64,000 nucleotides of DNA, taken from contig NZ_QTPO01000002.1 in NCBI RefSeq assembly GCF_003853645.1, positions 62,001 to 126,000 of the forward strand, in the 5' to 3' direction. The position numbers and the translations under genes are program-made. The notes below the pieces were generated by a model. The model searched no databases, was not told where the DNA came from, and saw only the letters and a list, made by a program, of their open reading frames with translations. How positions within the stretch are numbered: the stretch's first letter is position 1; every line of letters begins with the position of its first letter. This stretch comes from Burkholderia sp. Bp9143. Its GTDB lineage: Bacteria > Pseudomonadota > Gammaproteobacteria > Burkholderiales > Burkholderiaceae. Below, piece after piece: positions 51,801-63,523 of the stretch.

Positions 51801-54110
51801 CCGACCGTCTCGAACGGCGGGATCGCGGCCGGCGCGACGTCGATCGCGGTGGGTGGCGCCGGCAAGGGCATCGACAACCTCGGCTCCAACACGACGATCG
51901 TGCTGTCGGGCACGCAGATCGGCACGACCGGCCATGGCGCCGACGGGCTGTCGTCGACGGGCGCCGGCGCGCGCATCGCGACCGACGCGGCGACCGTCGT
52001 GCGCACCGCTGGCGACAACGCACGCGGCCTCTTCGTGACGGGCGCGGATTCCACGCTCGCGGGCGACGGCACGACCGTCGCGACGACGGGCGCCGGCGCG
52101 CACGCGATCGTCGTGGGCAGCGGCGCGACCGCGTGGCTGTCGGGTACGACGCTCTCCGCGGCGGGCACGGCAGCCGACGGCCTCGTCGCGCAGAACGGCG
52201 CCCGCATCGGCGACACGGGTTCGTCGATCGCGAGCGCGGCCGGTAACGGCGCGACCGTCGACAGCGGCGGCGTGCTCGCGCTGACCGGCACGACGCTCAA
52301 GGGCGCGACGGCCGGCGTGATGAGCACGGACACGCTCGCGACCGGCGCGACGAACTCGGTGCTCGTCGACGGCGGCAGCGTCGCGTCCGTCGCCGGGCCG
52401 GCGTTCGCCGCACGCGGCGGCACGGTCGACATCGCGGTACGCAACGGCACCGTCGTGACGGCCGGCAACGGCACGCTGCTGGACCTCGCGAACGGCAGCA
52501 CCGCGACCTTCAACGCGTCGGCCGTGAAACTGAACGGCGACATCATGTCGGACGCGTCGAGCACCGGCAACGTGTTCCTGACGAACGGCACGACCCTCAC
52601 CGGCAAGATCGACCCGGTCGCGCTGACCGTCGACGGCTCGAGCACGTGGCACATGACCGGCAGCTCCGTGCTGAGCAGCCTCAACAACGCGGGCCTGGTT
52701 GCATTCGCCGCGCCGTCCGGCGCGCCGACGGCAGCGACCAGCTACCGGACGCTGACGACCGGCAGTTACGTCGGCAACGGCGGTACGATCGCGCTGAACA
52801 CCTACCTCGGCGCCGACGCATCGCCGACCGACCAGCTGATCGTGAGCGGCGGCACCGCGAGCGGCACGACGGGGCTGAAGATCGCGAACACGGCCGGCAC
52901 CGGCGCGCAGACGACGGGTGACGGGATTCCGGTGGTCGTCACGGCCAACGGCGGCACGACCGCCGCATCGGCATTCCATCTCGCGGGCCCGGTCCAGGCC
53001 GGCGCGTATGAATACCGGCTTTACCGCGGCGGACAGCGCGATGCGAACGGCTGGTACCTGCGCTCGCAGCTCGACCCGATGGCCCCCGGCGATCCGGTCG
53101 GCCCGACCGTCATCGACGGCGGCGGCAACGGCGGCAATCTCGCGTACCGTCCGGGCGTGGCAGGCTATGCGATGACGCCGCTGCTGAACGCCGACTACGG
53201 CTTCTCGACGCTCGGCAAGCTGCACGAGCGCGTCGGCGACATCTACAACCTGGAGAAGCAGGCGCCGGGCAACCGCGACGGCGTGTGGGGCCGCATCGGC
53301 GGACAGAGCCTCGACGCGAACGCGGGCCGCTTCGCGGCCGACGAGCGCACGTTCTTCGCGCAGCTCGGCAAGGACTGGACGCTCGACCAGGCACCCGCCG
53401 GCGGCAGCACGCATGCGGGCGTGACGGCGAGCATCGGCGTCGCGAACGCCAGCTTCAGCGACGTCGCGCGCGCGGACCCGCCGGGCCTGTCGACGTCGAC
53501 GGGCTCGGTCGAGATGCACGCGCAGAGCGTCGGCGGCTACTGGACGCGCTACCTGTCCGACGGCACCTACTTCGACAGCGTCGGCCAGGTCACGCACTAC
53601 GGCAACCGCTATCGCGACAGCTACGGCAACGAGGCATCGCAGAACGGATTTGGCGTCGCGCTGTCGCAGGAAGTCGGCAAGCCGTTCGGGATCGGCGGCA
53701 CGCCGATCGCGGTCGAACCGCAGGCGCAGTTGATGTATCAGTACCTGAAACTGAACGGGTTCAGCGACAACGTGTCGGCCGTGTCGGGCACGACCACCCA
53801 CGCGCTGCGCGGGCGCGTCGGCGTGCGGTTCTTCCGGCCGAACCTCGACGCGAACGCGGGCGGCGGCGCGGCGACGCCGTACTTCACGGCCGACGTGCTG
53901 CACGACTTCCTGTCGCCGGGCCAGACCGTCGTCGGCGGCACGCCGTTCGCGACGCACCTGGGCCGCACCTGGTACGAGCTCGGCCTTGGCGTGACCGCGG
54001 GTTTCGGCAAGTCGGGCGAGTTGTACGCGAACGTGAAATATGCGCGCAACATCGGCGGCGATTACCGGCGCGGCGTCACCGGGCAGGTCGGCTACCGCTA
54101 CAGCTGGTAA
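48864..54110 (+). CDS. autotransporter (type Va) with extended signal peptide
   Basis: A 1748-residue surface protein. Residues 1-30 form an extended signal peptide region (SIWSEATGCWVAVAETTRAR), then a hydrophobic core with likely cleavage after AVA69. The passenger (about 70-1470) is Gly/Ala/Thr/Asn-rich with many short repeats such as NAGTITLNG and TGAGA variants, fitting a beta-helix adhesin. The last ~277 residues are the outer-membrane barrel (from DGVWGRIGGQSLD to YRYSW, with aromatic terminus). The start is GTG at 48864, supported by the AGAGGGG upstream and by family alignment. Two Cys near residues 72-85 are unusual for passengers. Adhesion or immune interaction is possible but unproven. 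Confidence 0.93.
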   Translation: MNHSFRSIWSEATGCWVAVAETTRARGKRSGSESGTGRSATHEAVRRPPLRIAALGVALAALSAGPAVASTCGNGAPVASGGTCAIGSFSPTANDNGVGSMDVSGGDTIGLTGAWAGTRGDAGYTLTPIGSTTILSGNPNQPLLSLGGKTYSVSTPDPITGTHTSVATYDSSAFTASTAGATNVPVYHDVNGSQYLNPRIGTIGRTGGTLNVSIGNAANAPDAAGNAITMAAKATDLTLADGTGSAKSTVNWNSRNQIWFTTGDYLTVGGAVGNLQLDVPAYAGTFTAFDGSTWKVTDATSLVAYNDFLVRSVQSGALGSQTAYDNAFSQAVTFSQETFQYQNNVSAGDKNTLPIDFLSAMHGTGTNATLHIGKDGQIDFRGTNTIILNSAVFAENGAHFVNDGRLSGDFTLVRLLSGASGVNNGTISSGYASGDNFDTSGSAPPANFGFNAYTEGNGVYASGRDTSFVNNGVMNVGAWTLDGNRPGLQNYAVGVTGGATGSNTGTINVGVNATMLDSQVIGGLVTNDGLFTNQAGGTIYLGRSAQYAPGGTANDVALAAHAYGILLNGSGAGRNLGTIVIGSQTQNGTAMASFDSSYGYLSNEGTIVVNGAAPGTPLANVGMLAANTAATVSNAGTITLNGVNGIGIMVVGTGTKATTALSSGTINVAGGLDPASDTRNYGVWAEGPRATAALNGKLNLTGTGAIGVHARSGATISVWANAVPHFVSGTNQIGFYAYGAGSKINVAAQHLSVDTDDSTLFRIASGAAYTGASAAGTLTTDVNGQGARGVLATGAGTTLSTGNATYNVNGANSVAVTVEGGAQGTIDTNATINLNATGAIAGIVDGQAHDLAGANAGAPVATTLTNDAAVTSSTAGVTGFIAQNLGTLENRDTVLLTGAGSTGVVVGTLGTVNNASAIRVSNGTGALVQGTSATLANAGTIEADDGVAGVHLTGAGASVALSGAGTVVAHGSADGVLIDPTVSNGGIAAGATSIAVGGAGKGIDNLGSNTTIVLSGTQIGTTGHGADGLSSTGAGARIATDAATVVRTAGDNARGLFVTGADSTLAGDGTTVATTGAGAHAIVVGSGATAWLSGTTLSAAGTAADGLVAQNGARIGDTGSSIASAAGNGATVDSGGVLALTGTTLKGATAGVMSTDTLATGATNSVLVDGGSVASVAGPAFAARGGTVDIAVRNGTVVTAGNGTLLDLANGSTATFNASAVKLNGDIMSDASSTGNVFLTNGTTLTGKIDPVALTVDGSSTWHMTGSSVLSSLNNAGLVAFAAPSGAPTAATSYRTLTTGSYVGNGGTIALNTYLGADASPTDQLIVSGGTASGTTGLKIANTAGTGAQTTGDGIPVVVTANGGTTAASAFHLAGPVQAGAYEYRLYRGGQRDANGWYLRSQLDPMAPGDPVGPTVIDGGGNGGNLAYRPGVAGYAMTPLLNADYGFSTLGKLHERVGDIYNLEKQAPGNRDGVWGRIGGQSLDANAGRFAADERTFFAQLGKDWTLDQAPAGGSTHAGVTASIGVANASFSDVARADPPGLSTSTGSVEMHAQSVGGYWTRYLSDGTYFDSVGQVTHYGNRYRDSYGNEASQNGFGVALSQEVGKPFGIGGTPIAVEPQAQLMYQYLKLNGFSDNVSAVSGTTTHALRGRVGVRFFRPNLDANAGGGAATPYFTADVLHDFLSPGQTVVGGTPFATHLGRTWYELGLGVTAGFGKSGELYANVKYARNIGGDYRRGVTGQVGYRYSW

Positions 54111-54160
54111 CGCCCGATGCCGGAATCCGTCCGCCGCCACCGGCGGGCGACGGGCAGGCG

Positions 54161-54194
54161 AAAAAAAACCGCCCGGCGCTCGGCCGGGCGGTTT
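54161..54194. terminator. terminator between autotransporter and glt operon
   Basis: ACCGCCCGGC and GCCGGGCGGT form a 10-bp stem. Eight A residues on its left give a strong T-run for the leftward glt operon; rightward only TTT follows, so it serves the autotransporter weakly. Confidence 0.88.
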
Positions 54195-54233
54195 GCGCAT
54201 GCCACGCGCACGAAGCGCGCGATGCACGCGTGC

Positions 54234-54959
54234 TCAGTGCAGGATCTTCGCGAGGAAGTCCTTCGCGCGATCCGATTTCGGATTCGAGAAGAAATCGTCC
54301 TTGCGGTCGTCCTCGACGATCGCGCCCTTGTCCATGAAGATCACGCGATGGGCGACCTTCTTCGCGAAGCCCATTTCGTGCGTGACGACCATCATCGTCA
54401 TCCCTTCCTGCGCGAGCTCGACCATCACGTCGAGCACTTCGTTGATCATCTCGGGATCGAGCGCGGACGTCGGTTCGTCGAACAGCATCGCGATCGGGTC
54501 CATCGACAGCGCGCGCGCGATCGCGACCCGCTGCTGCTGGCCGCCCGACAGCTGGCCCGGAAACTTGTGCGCATGCGCCTTCAGGCCGACGCGATCGAGC
54601 AGCTTCATGCCCTTCTCGGCCGCTTCGTCCTTGCCGCGGCCGAGCACCTTGATCTGCGCGAGCGTCAGGTTCTCGGTGATCGACAGGTGCGGGAACAGCT
54701 CGAAATGCTGGAACACCATCCCCACCTTCGAGCGCAACTTCGACAGGTTCGTCTTCTTGTCGCCGACCGACTGGCCGTTCACGAGGATCTCGCCCTGCTG
54801 GAACGGCTCCAGGCCGTTCACGGTCTTGATCAGCGTCGACTTGCCGGAGCCCGACGGACCGCACACGACCACCACCTCGCCTTTCTTGACCTCGGTCGTG
54901 CAATCGGCGAGGACCTGAAACTGGCCGTACCACTTCGAAACGTTCTTGATGGAAATCAT
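54234..54959 (-). CDS. gltL: glutamate/aspartate ABC transporter ATP-binding protein
   Basis: A 241-residue ATPase of the polar amino acid ABC family. Walker A is GPSGSGKST, the signature [15 protein letters not shown], Walker [14 protein letters not shown] and the H-loop [12 protein letters not shown]. It energises uptake through GltJ and GltK. Its start overlaps the gltK stop (ATGA). It ends the operon before a strong terminator. Confidence 0.96.
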   Translation of the reverse strand: MISIKNVSKWYGQFQVLADCTTEVKKGEVVVVCGPSGSGKSTLIKTVNGLEPFQQGEILVNGQSVGDKKTNLSKLRSKVGMVFQHFELFPHLSITENLTLAQIKVLGRGKDEAAEKGMKLLDRVGLKAHAHKFPGQLSGGQQQRVAIARALSMDPIAMLFDEPTSALDPEMINEVLDVMVELAQEGMTMMVVTHEMGFAKKVAHRVIFMDKGAIVEDDRKDDFFSNPKSDRAKDFLAKILH

Positions 54960-55633
54960 CTTGTGACCTTTTTCTGGAGACCTTTGACGAGGGCAGACGC
55001 CACCGAGCAAATCACGAAATAGCATGCGCCCGCGAACAGGACCATCTCGACGGTCGTGCCGTCGCGATCGCCGATGTTGGCGGCCGTGCGGAAGAAGTCC
55101 GCGAGACTGATCACGTATACGAGCGACGTATCCTGGAACAGGACGATCGCCTGCGTGAGCAGCAGCGGCACCATCGCGCGGAACGCCTGCGGCAGGATCA
55201 CGAGGCGCATTGCCTGCGCGTAGTTCATGCCGAGCGCGTACGCGGCGTTCACCTGCCCGCGCGGCACCGCCTGGATGCCGGCCCGGATGATCTCGGAATA
55301 ATACGCGGCTTCGAACAGCGAGAACGCGACCATCGCCGAGGCGAGGCGAATGTCGATCGTCGGCGACAGCCCGAGCGCGCCCTGCAGCACCTGCGGCACG
55401 ATCAGGAAGAACCACAGCAGCACCATCACGAGCGGAATCGAGCGGAACACCGTCACGTATGCCTTCGCGAACCACTCGAGCGGCTTCACGCCGGACAGCC
55501 GCAGCAGCGCGAGCAACGTGCCCCACACGATGCCGATGACGATCGCGATCAGCGTGATCTTGAACGTGACGATCGCACCGGACCACAGCGTCGGTATCGC
55601 GCCGGGAATACTACTCCAGTCGAACTGATGCAT
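54956..55633 (-). CDS. gltK: glutamate/aspartate ABC transporter permease
   Basis: A 225-residue inner-membrane permease of the HisM/GltK type, with about five hydrophobic segments and the EAA loop region [20 protein letters not shown] that docks on the ATPase. It pairs with GltJ. The ATG at 55633 overlaps the gltJ stop (TGATG); a GTG one codon upstream is less likely. Confidence 0.95.
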   Translation of the reverse strand: MHQFDWSSIPGAIPTLWSGAIVTFKITLIAIVIGIVWGTLLALLRLSGVKPLEWFAKAYVTVFRSIPLVMVLLWFFLIVPQVLQGALGLSPTIDIRLASAMVAFSLFEAAYYSEIIRAGIQAVPRGQVNAAYALGMNYAQAMRLVILPQAFRAMVPLLLTQAIVLFQDTSLVYVISLADFFRTAANIGDRDGTTVEMVLFAGACYFVICSVASALVKGLQKKVTR

Positions 55634-56373
55634 CACTTGCCTCCGATGTAGCCGGGCAGCCGCGTGCGGCCTTCGATCCAGCGCATGAACGCCATCACGA
55701 CGAGGTTGATGACCACGTACGCGAGCGTCACCGCGATGAACGACTCATAGGTCTGCGCGGTGTAGTCGACGAGCTGGCGCGCCTGCGCGGACAGGTCGAG
55801 CAGGCCGATCGTCGATGCGACCGCGGAGTTCTTGAAGATGTTCAGGAACTCGGACGTAAGCGGCGGCACGATGATCCGGTACGCAACCGGCAGCAGCACG
55901 TAGCGGTACGTCTGCCATTGCGTGAAACCCATCGCGAGGCCGGCCGCGCGCTGGCCCTTCGGCAGCGCGTTGATCCCCGAGCGCACCTGTTCGCACACGC
56001 GCGCGCCCGTGAACAGGCCGAGACAGATGATCGACGCGGTGAAGAACTGCGTGCCGGGCGGCAACTGCTTGATCCAGGTGCCGATCGACGCGGGCAGCAG
56101 TTCGGGCACGACGAGGTACCAGACGAAGAACTGCACGATCAGCGGGATGTTCCGGAAGATCGACACGTACACGGTGCCGATCGCGGACAGCCATTTGTTC
56201 GGCACCGTGCGCAGCACGCCGAACAGCGAACCGACGATCAGCGCGATGACCCAGGCGACGAGCGACACCTTGATCGTCACCCAGAAGCCGGACATCAGCC
56301 ATCCGAAGTAAGTCGTCGGCTCGCCGGTCGAGACGGGGCTCAGGAAGATGCCCCAGTTCCAGTGGTAAGACAT
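55633..56373 (-). CDS. gltJ: glutamate/aspartate ABC transporter permease
   Basis: A 246-residue permease related to GltK. It starts [20 protein letters not shown], a stretch typical of GltJ, and has the EAA loop [20 protein letters not shown]. Its stop overlaps the gltK start. gltI lies upstream after 84 bp on the same strand, completing the four-gene gltIJKL operon. Confidence 0.95.
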   Translation of the reverse strand: MSYHWNWGIFLSPVSTGEPTTYFGWLMSGFWVTIKVSLVAWVIALIVGSLFGVLRTVPNKWLSAIGTVYVSIFRNIPLIVQFFVWYLVVPELLPASIGTWIKQLPPGTQFFTASIICLGLFTGARVCEQVRSGINALPKGQRAAGLAMGFTQWQTYRYVLLPVAYRIIVPPLTSEFLNIFKNSAVASTIGLLDLSAQARQLVDYTAQTYESFIAVTLAYVVINLVVMAFMRWIEGRTRLPGYIGGK

Positions 56374-56457
56374 GGGCAAGACTCCAGCAAAAAGAAACGG
56401 AAGAAGCGTGGCCTCTTCCGTTTCAGTAGCGTCATTTCTGCATCAACAGCCGCGTGG

Positions 56458-57351
56458 TCAGTCGAGCGCCTTGTCGTTCGGGTTCGCGTACAGCTTCTTC
56501 ATCGAATCGGACAGCGGGAAGTTCAGGTTCAGCCCCTTCGGCGGGATCGGGTTCTCGAACCACTTCGCGTAGATCTTCGCGGCTTCGCCCGACTTCTCGA
56601 CTTGCGAGATCGCGTCGTCGACGACCTTCTTGAAGTCCGCATCGCCCTTGCGCATCATGCAGCCGTACGCCTCTTCCGATTGCGGCGTGCCGACGATCAC
56701 CCACTCGCCCGGCTGCTTCGCCTTCGCGCGCTCGCCCGCGAGCAGCGCGTCGTCCATCATGAACGCGACCGCGCGGCCCGACTCGAGCGTGTTGAACGAG
56801 TCGCCGTGGTCCTTCGCGCTGATGATGTTCATGCCCATCTGCTTCTCGTTGTTCATCTTGCGCAGCAGGCGCTCGGACGTCGTGCCGGCGGTGGTCACGA
56901 CCGTCTTGCCCTTCAGGTCGGCGAAGTCCTTCACGCCCGAATCCTTCTTCGTCATCAGGCGCGTGCCGATCACGAAGATCGTGTCGGAGAATGCGGCCTG
57001 CTGCTGACGCTCGACGTTGTTGGTCGTCGAGCCGCACTCGATGTCGACCGTGCCGTTCTGCACGAGCGGGATGCGGTTCTGCGACGTGACCGGGATGTTC
57101 TTGACCTGCAGGTTCGGCAGGTTCAGCTTCTTCTTCACCGCGTCCACAACCTTCAGCTGGAATTCGCGCGAATAGCCGACGACCTGCTGGCTCTGGTCAT
57201 AATAGGAGAACGGAATCGACGATTCGCGGTGGCCCAGCGCGATCACGCCCGTGTCCTTGATCTTCTTCAGCGTGCCGGTCTCCTGTGCATGCGCGCCGCT
57301 CGCAAACGCGCACAGCGCCGCGACCATCAGGACTGCCTTTTGGTATTTCAT
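56458..57351 (-). CDS. gltI: glutamate/aspartate ABC transporter substrate-binding protein
   Basis: A 297-residue periplasmic binding protein. The signal peptide MKYQKAVLMVAALCAFASGA ends near HAQ. Ligand-binding segments include GHRESSIPFSYYD, DIECGSTTNNVERQQQAAFS and TAGTTSERLLRKMN, all typical of GltI. An ATG sits at 57360, but AAGGAG abuts it directly; the ATG at 57351 has ideal 9-nt spacing and is chosen. An A+T-rich stretch upstream (about 57390-57420) probably holds the promoter. Confidence 0.95.
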   Translation of the reverse strand: MKYQKAVLMVAALCAFASGAHAQETGTLKKIKDTGVIALGHRESSIPFSYYDQSQQVVGYSREFQLKVVDAVKKKLNLPNLQVKNIPVTSQNRIPLVQNGTVDIECGSTTNNVERQQQAAFSDTIFVIGTRLMTKKDSGVKDFADLKGKTVVTTAGTTSERLLRKMNNEKQMGMNIISAKDHGDSFNTLESGRAVAFMMDDALLAGERAKAKQPGEWVIVGTPQSEEAYGCMMRKGDADFKKVVDDAISQVEKSGEAAKIYAKWFENPIPPKGLNLNFPLSDSMKKLYANPNDKALD

Positions 57352-57494
57352 TTTGGTCATCTCCTTGGCTAAAACCCGCGCCAGTGTATCAAAGTAATAT
57401 TTTTGAAAGTACTGGTTCTTTACCGCACTACGAATCGCCCCACGCGAAGCCGTCCTCCCGGCCTCGGGCGCTCCTGCGGCGCATGAATGCACGC

Positions 57495-57561
57495 GCGGGC
57501 GATGCCGGATTCGGCACCGCCCGCGAGGGTTCATGCACGCAATCGGGTGGATTGCGTCATG
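57495..57561. repeat. two hairpins between gdhA and gltI
   Basis: GCGGGCGATGCCG and CGGCACCGCCCGC (57495-57524) form a 13-bp stem with one mismatch. ACGCAAT and ATTGCGT (57537-57557) form a second, extended by CATG ends. Neither has a T-run. They may end gdhA transcription or be protein sites. Confidence 0.6.
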
Positions 57562-57602
57562 CTTTGAGCGTAGTCAACCGATCGACGATCGGCAATGACT
57601 GA

Positions 57603-58889
57603 TCAGGGGTACAGGCCGCGCATTTCGCGCGCCATCAGGATGCGCTTGCACGCGACGATGAACGCCGCCGTACGCACCGAGACCTTGTGCTCTTCCGCGA
57701 CCGCCCACACGCCGGCGAACGCTTCGCGCATCACGCGCTCGAGACGGTGGTTGATCTCGTCTTCCGTCCAGAAGAAGCTCGAGAAGTCCTGCACCCACTC
57801 GAAGTACGACACGGTCACGCCGCCCGCGTTCGCGATCACGTCGGGGATCACGAGCACGCCGTTCGCGCTCAGGATGTCGTCGGCCGCCGTCGTCGTCGGG
57901 CCGTTCGCGCCTTCGACGATGATCTTCGTGCGGATCTTCGATGCGTTCTTCTCGGTGATCTGGTTTTCCAGTGCCGCCGGGATCAGGATGTCCGTCTCGA
58001 CCGTCCAGAACTCGTCGTTCGGCATCGGTTCAGCGCCTTCGAATCCCGCGACGCCGCCCGTGCGTGCCACGTGGTCGAGCAGCTTGTTCGAATCGAGGCC
58101 GGCCGGCCGGTAGATCGTGCCCGTGTGATCCTGCACCGCGATCACCTTCGAACCCGCTTCCTGGAACAGCTTCGCCGCGATGCCGCCGACGTTGCCGAAA
58201 CCCTGCACCGCGATGCGCGCGCCTTCGATTTCCAGGCCCTTCTTCTTCGCCGCTTCGCAGCCGACGACGAACACGCCGCGACCCGTCGCTTCCTTGCGGC
58301 CGAGCGAACCGCCGAGCGAGATCGGCTTGCCGGTCACGACGCCAGTCGACGTCTGGCCCTGGTTCATCGAGAACGTGTCCATCATCCACGCCATCACCTG
58401 TTCGTTGGTGTTGACGTCCGGTGCCGGAATGTCGGTGTTCGGTCCGATGATGATGCCGATTTCGCTGGTGTAGCGACGCGTCACGCGCTCGAGCTCACCG
58501 CGCGACAGCTTGCGCGGGTCGACGCGGATGCCGCCCTTCGCACCGCCGTACGGCACGTTCACGGCCGCGTTCTTCACCGACATCCATGCCGACAGTGCCA
58601 TCACTTCCGACAGCGTCACGTCCTGGTGGTAACGCACGCCGCCCTTGCCCGGACCGCGCGACACGTTGTGCTGCACGCGGTAGCCTTCGAAGTGCGCGAC
58701 GGTGCCGTTGTCGAGCTCGATGGGCACGTCGACGATCAGGATGCGCTTCGGACGCTTCAGCGTTTCCAGCCAGCGCGACAGCGAACCGAGGTACGGTGCG
58801 ACGCGATCGACCTGCTGAAGGTAGTTGCCCCACGGGCCGAGATCGTCGGCGTGAAGGTAGGACGGGATGGACTGCAGTTGCGAAGACAT
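57603..58889 (-). CDS. gdhA: glutamate dehydrogenase (Glu/Leu/Phe/Val family)
   Basis: A 428-residue hexameric-type glutamate dehydrogenase, which interconverts glutamate with 2-oxoglutarate and ammonia. The dimerisation domain holds [10 protein letters not shown] and the catalytic Lys in [13 protein letters not shown], and the nucleotide fold has [15 protein letters not shown]. The size and motifs suit an NAD-preferring enzyme, but cofactor choice is not certain. It lies upstream of gltIJKL on the same strand, suggesting coordinated glutamate use, and downstream of a LysR gene. Confidence 0.94.
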   Translation of the reverse strand: MSSQLQSIPSYLHADDLGPWGNYLQQVDRVAPYLGSLSRWLETLKRPKRILIVDVPIELDNGTVAHFEGYRVQHNVSRGPGKGGVRYHQDVTLSEVMALSAWMSVKNAAVNVPYGGAKGGIRVDPRKLSRGELERVTRRYTSEIGIIIGPNTDIPAPDVNTNEQVMAWMMDTFSMNQGQTSTGVVTGKPISLGGSLGRKEATGRGVFVVGCEAAKKKGLEIEGARIAVQGFGNVGGIAAKLFQEAGSKVIAVQDHTGTIYRPAGLDSNKLLDHVARTGGVAGFEGAEPMPNDEFWTVETDILIPAALENQITEKNASKIRTKIIVEGANGPTTTAADDILSANGVLVIPDVIANAGGVTVSYFEWVQDFSSFFWTEDEINHRLERVMREAFAGVWAVAEEHKVSVRTAAFIVACKRILMAREMRGLYP

Positions 58890-58990
58890 GGACGCTCCAA
58901 CGTTCAACGGATTGCGCACATTGTCGAAAAACCCGTTTTTTTTATCCAATGCCGTTTGCTTATTCGATTATGCGTTTCTTGCATGATCGT

Positions 58991-61764
<2,774 letters not shown>

Positions 61765-61783
61765 GCGCCGCCATCGCCGGACG

Positions 61784-61822
61784 AAAAAAAAGCCCGATGC
61801 GAGCAATCGCATCGGGCTTTTT
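61784..61822. terminator. bidirectional terminator after purB
   Basis: AGCCCGATGCGA and TCGCATCGGGCT form a 12-bp perfect stem with a GCAA loop, with A-runs and T-runs on the two sides. It serves purB and the convergent oxidoreductase gene. Confidence 0.93.
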
Positions 61823-61835
61823 GCTTTTTGGCCGA

Positions 61836-63257
61836 TCAGAACGAGATCATTCGCCCCGGATTGAGCGCGCTCATCACGCTCATCGCCGCCTTCGCGGCCG
61901 GAATCGCGATCGGCGACAACTGCCGGCCGAGCGGAATCTCGCGATGATCGATGCCGGTCAGCATCGAGAAATCGTCGTTGCGTCCGACGAAATCGTCGCA
62001 GATCGCCTTGCCGATCCGCACCGTCTGCGCGACGCCGTGCCCGCTCCAGCCCTGCACCATGTACATCGGCACGCGGCCGTCGGTCTTGCGGCTGTCGGTC
62101 GCGCCGTTCAGCGTGAAGTCGCTGACGCCGCTCCAGCAGTAGTCGAGCGCGAAGCGGCCGTCGTGCTGCGGAAACACCGTGTTCAGCCGCGTCAGCAAGT
62201 ATGCGTTGACGTCCTGCTGCGCCCAGCACGTGCCGGTGCCCTGTCCGCCGAACAGCAGGCGGTTGCCGTGCACCGGCCGGTAGTAGTCGATCTGGAACTG
62301 CGTGTCGTACACCGGCATGCCGGCCGGCATCAGCGTCGCGACGTCGACGTCGAGCGGCGCCGTCACGCTCACGTACGTGAAGAACGGCACGGTGGTCGCG
62401 GCGCCGTCATCCAGCAGCCGGAACGTCGTGTTGTGCAGTGCGAGCACCACGCCGCGGCGCGCGGTGATCGTGCCGCCCGGCGTCGTCGCGACGACGCCCG
62501 CCGGCGTTTCGTCGAGTTCCAGCACCTCCGTCCCCTCGTACAGCGCGCCTCCGTTCAGTCGGAAGCCGTGCACGAGGCCGCGCACCAGCGCGAGCGGATG
62601 AAGCTGGCCGCCGATCGCATCGATCGCCGCGCCGTGATACAGCCCCGAGCGCACGTATTCGTCGTGCAGCTGATGGCGGCCGACGAGCGTCACGCCGCCG
62701 TCGCCGAGATGGCGGCGGGCGTCCGCGCCTTCGAGCAGCGCGCTCATGTGGCCCGGGTGGACCGCCGCCGTCACGTGGCCGCGCTTGCGGTCGAGGTCGA
62801 GCGCGTAACGCGCGCCGATCGCATCGATCAGGTCCATCGATTCGGCCGATGCGAAGCGCCACAGCCGCTTCGCATCGGCGTGCGACAGGTGGTCGATCAT
62901 GTCGGCCGCTTCCCAGCGCGCAAGGCCCGGCGTAAGTTGGCCGCCGTTGCGGCCCGACGCCGCGGAGCCGACGTGATGCTTGTCGACGAGGATCGTGTCG
63001 ACGCCCGCTTCCGCGAGATGCAGCGCAGCCGATGCGCCGAGCAGCCCCGCGCCGATCACGAGCACGTCGCATACGGCGTCGTGCACGAGCGGCGCGCTGT
63101 TTTCATGGCGCGACAACGACGCCTCGTACCAGTTGGCCGGACGCTCGCCGTCGTAGCGGGACGGCTCGCACCAGTTCCAGTTGTCCTTTTCGATGTTCAG
63201 TTGCGTCTGGTCGAAACGCGATTCGCCCTGGATCAGGGGTTTGTGGTTGGAAGTCAT
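61836..63257 (-). CDS. FAD-dependent amine oxidoreductase (DAO family, PuuB-like)
   Basis: A 473-residue flavoprotein. The FAD fold is DVLVIGAGLLGASAALHLAE near residue 65, followed by the GSAASGRNGGQL motif that is typical of gamma-glutamylputrescine oxidase (PuuB) and related amine oxidases. The C-terminal part has GWSGHGVAQTVRIGKAICD. A substrate such as a gamma-glutamyl amine or D-amino acid is plausible but not provable. It is divergent from a TetR-type regulator, with 266 bp between them carrying several palindromes. Confidence 0.87.
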   Translation of the reverse strand: MTSNHKPLIQGESRFDQTQLNIEKDNWNWCEPSRYDGERPANWYEASLSRHENSAPLVHDAVCDVLVIGAGLLGASAALHLAEAGVDTILVDKHHVGSAASGRNGGQLTPGLARWEAADMIDHLSHADAKRLWRFASAESMDLIDAIGARYALDLDRKRGHVTAAVHPGHMSALLEGADARRHLGDGGVTLVGRHQLHDEYVRSGLYHGAAIDAIGGQLHPLALVRGLVHGFRLNGGALYEGTEVLELDETPAGVVATTPGGTITARRGVVLALHNTTFRLLDDGAATTVPFFTYVSVTAPLDVDVATLMPAGMPVYDTQFQIDYYRPVHGNRLLFGGQGTGTCWAQQDVNAYLLTRLNTVFPQHDGRFALDYCWSGVSDFTLNGATDSRKTDGRVPMYMVQGWSGHGVAQTVRIGKAICDDFVGRNDDFSMLTGIDHREIPLGRQLSPIAIPAAKAAMSVMSALNPGRMISF

Positions 63258-63372
63258 GATTGCACTTGCATGGTCTTGGGCCGCCTGTCGAAGAGCCGTA
63301 GGGCTTCGCGGGTGGGGCAGCCGGTTCCACTTGGGTGTCAACGAGATAAAGGGCGCGATGGCCCGTGTTGAC

Positions 63373-63394
63373 GGCAGACACGCTCGTGTCTGCC
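63373..63394. promoter_or_regulatory. 22-bp near-perfect palindrome upstream of the oxidoreductase
   Basis: GGCAGACACG and CGTGTCTGCC are perfect 10-bp inverted repeats separated by CT, 116 bp upstream of the oxidoreductase start. It could be an operator or an mRNA leader hairpin. Confidence 0.55.
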
Positions 63395-63446
63395 TGGATC
63401 CCGGACCGTGCGAAAGCACGCATTGAAAGGTGCCGGGACACCCAAT

Positions 63447-63480
63447 TTCTACACCGCAGAAATAATTCTACAGCGTAGAA
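63447..63480. promoter_or_regulatory. tandem operators TTCTAC-N3-G(C/T)AGAA
   Basis: TTCTAC-ACC-GCAGAA (63447-63461) and TTCTAC-AGC-GTAGAA (63466-63480) repeat the same palindrome 19 bp apart, nearly two helical turns. They lie 44-77 bp before the TetR-family start, the classic place for a self-regulating operator. Confidence 0.72.
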
Positions 63481-63523
63481 TATGTTTTCGTCAAGATGAC
63501 AGCCCGCCGCCGCATCCGCTCAC

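Noticed and set aside
48873..54227. Very long antisense open frame across the autotransporter, and another forward frame at 48758-51157
   Set aside because: Both are Arg/Ala-rich mirrors of a repetitive GC-rich gene, without signal peptide, domain or ribosome site.
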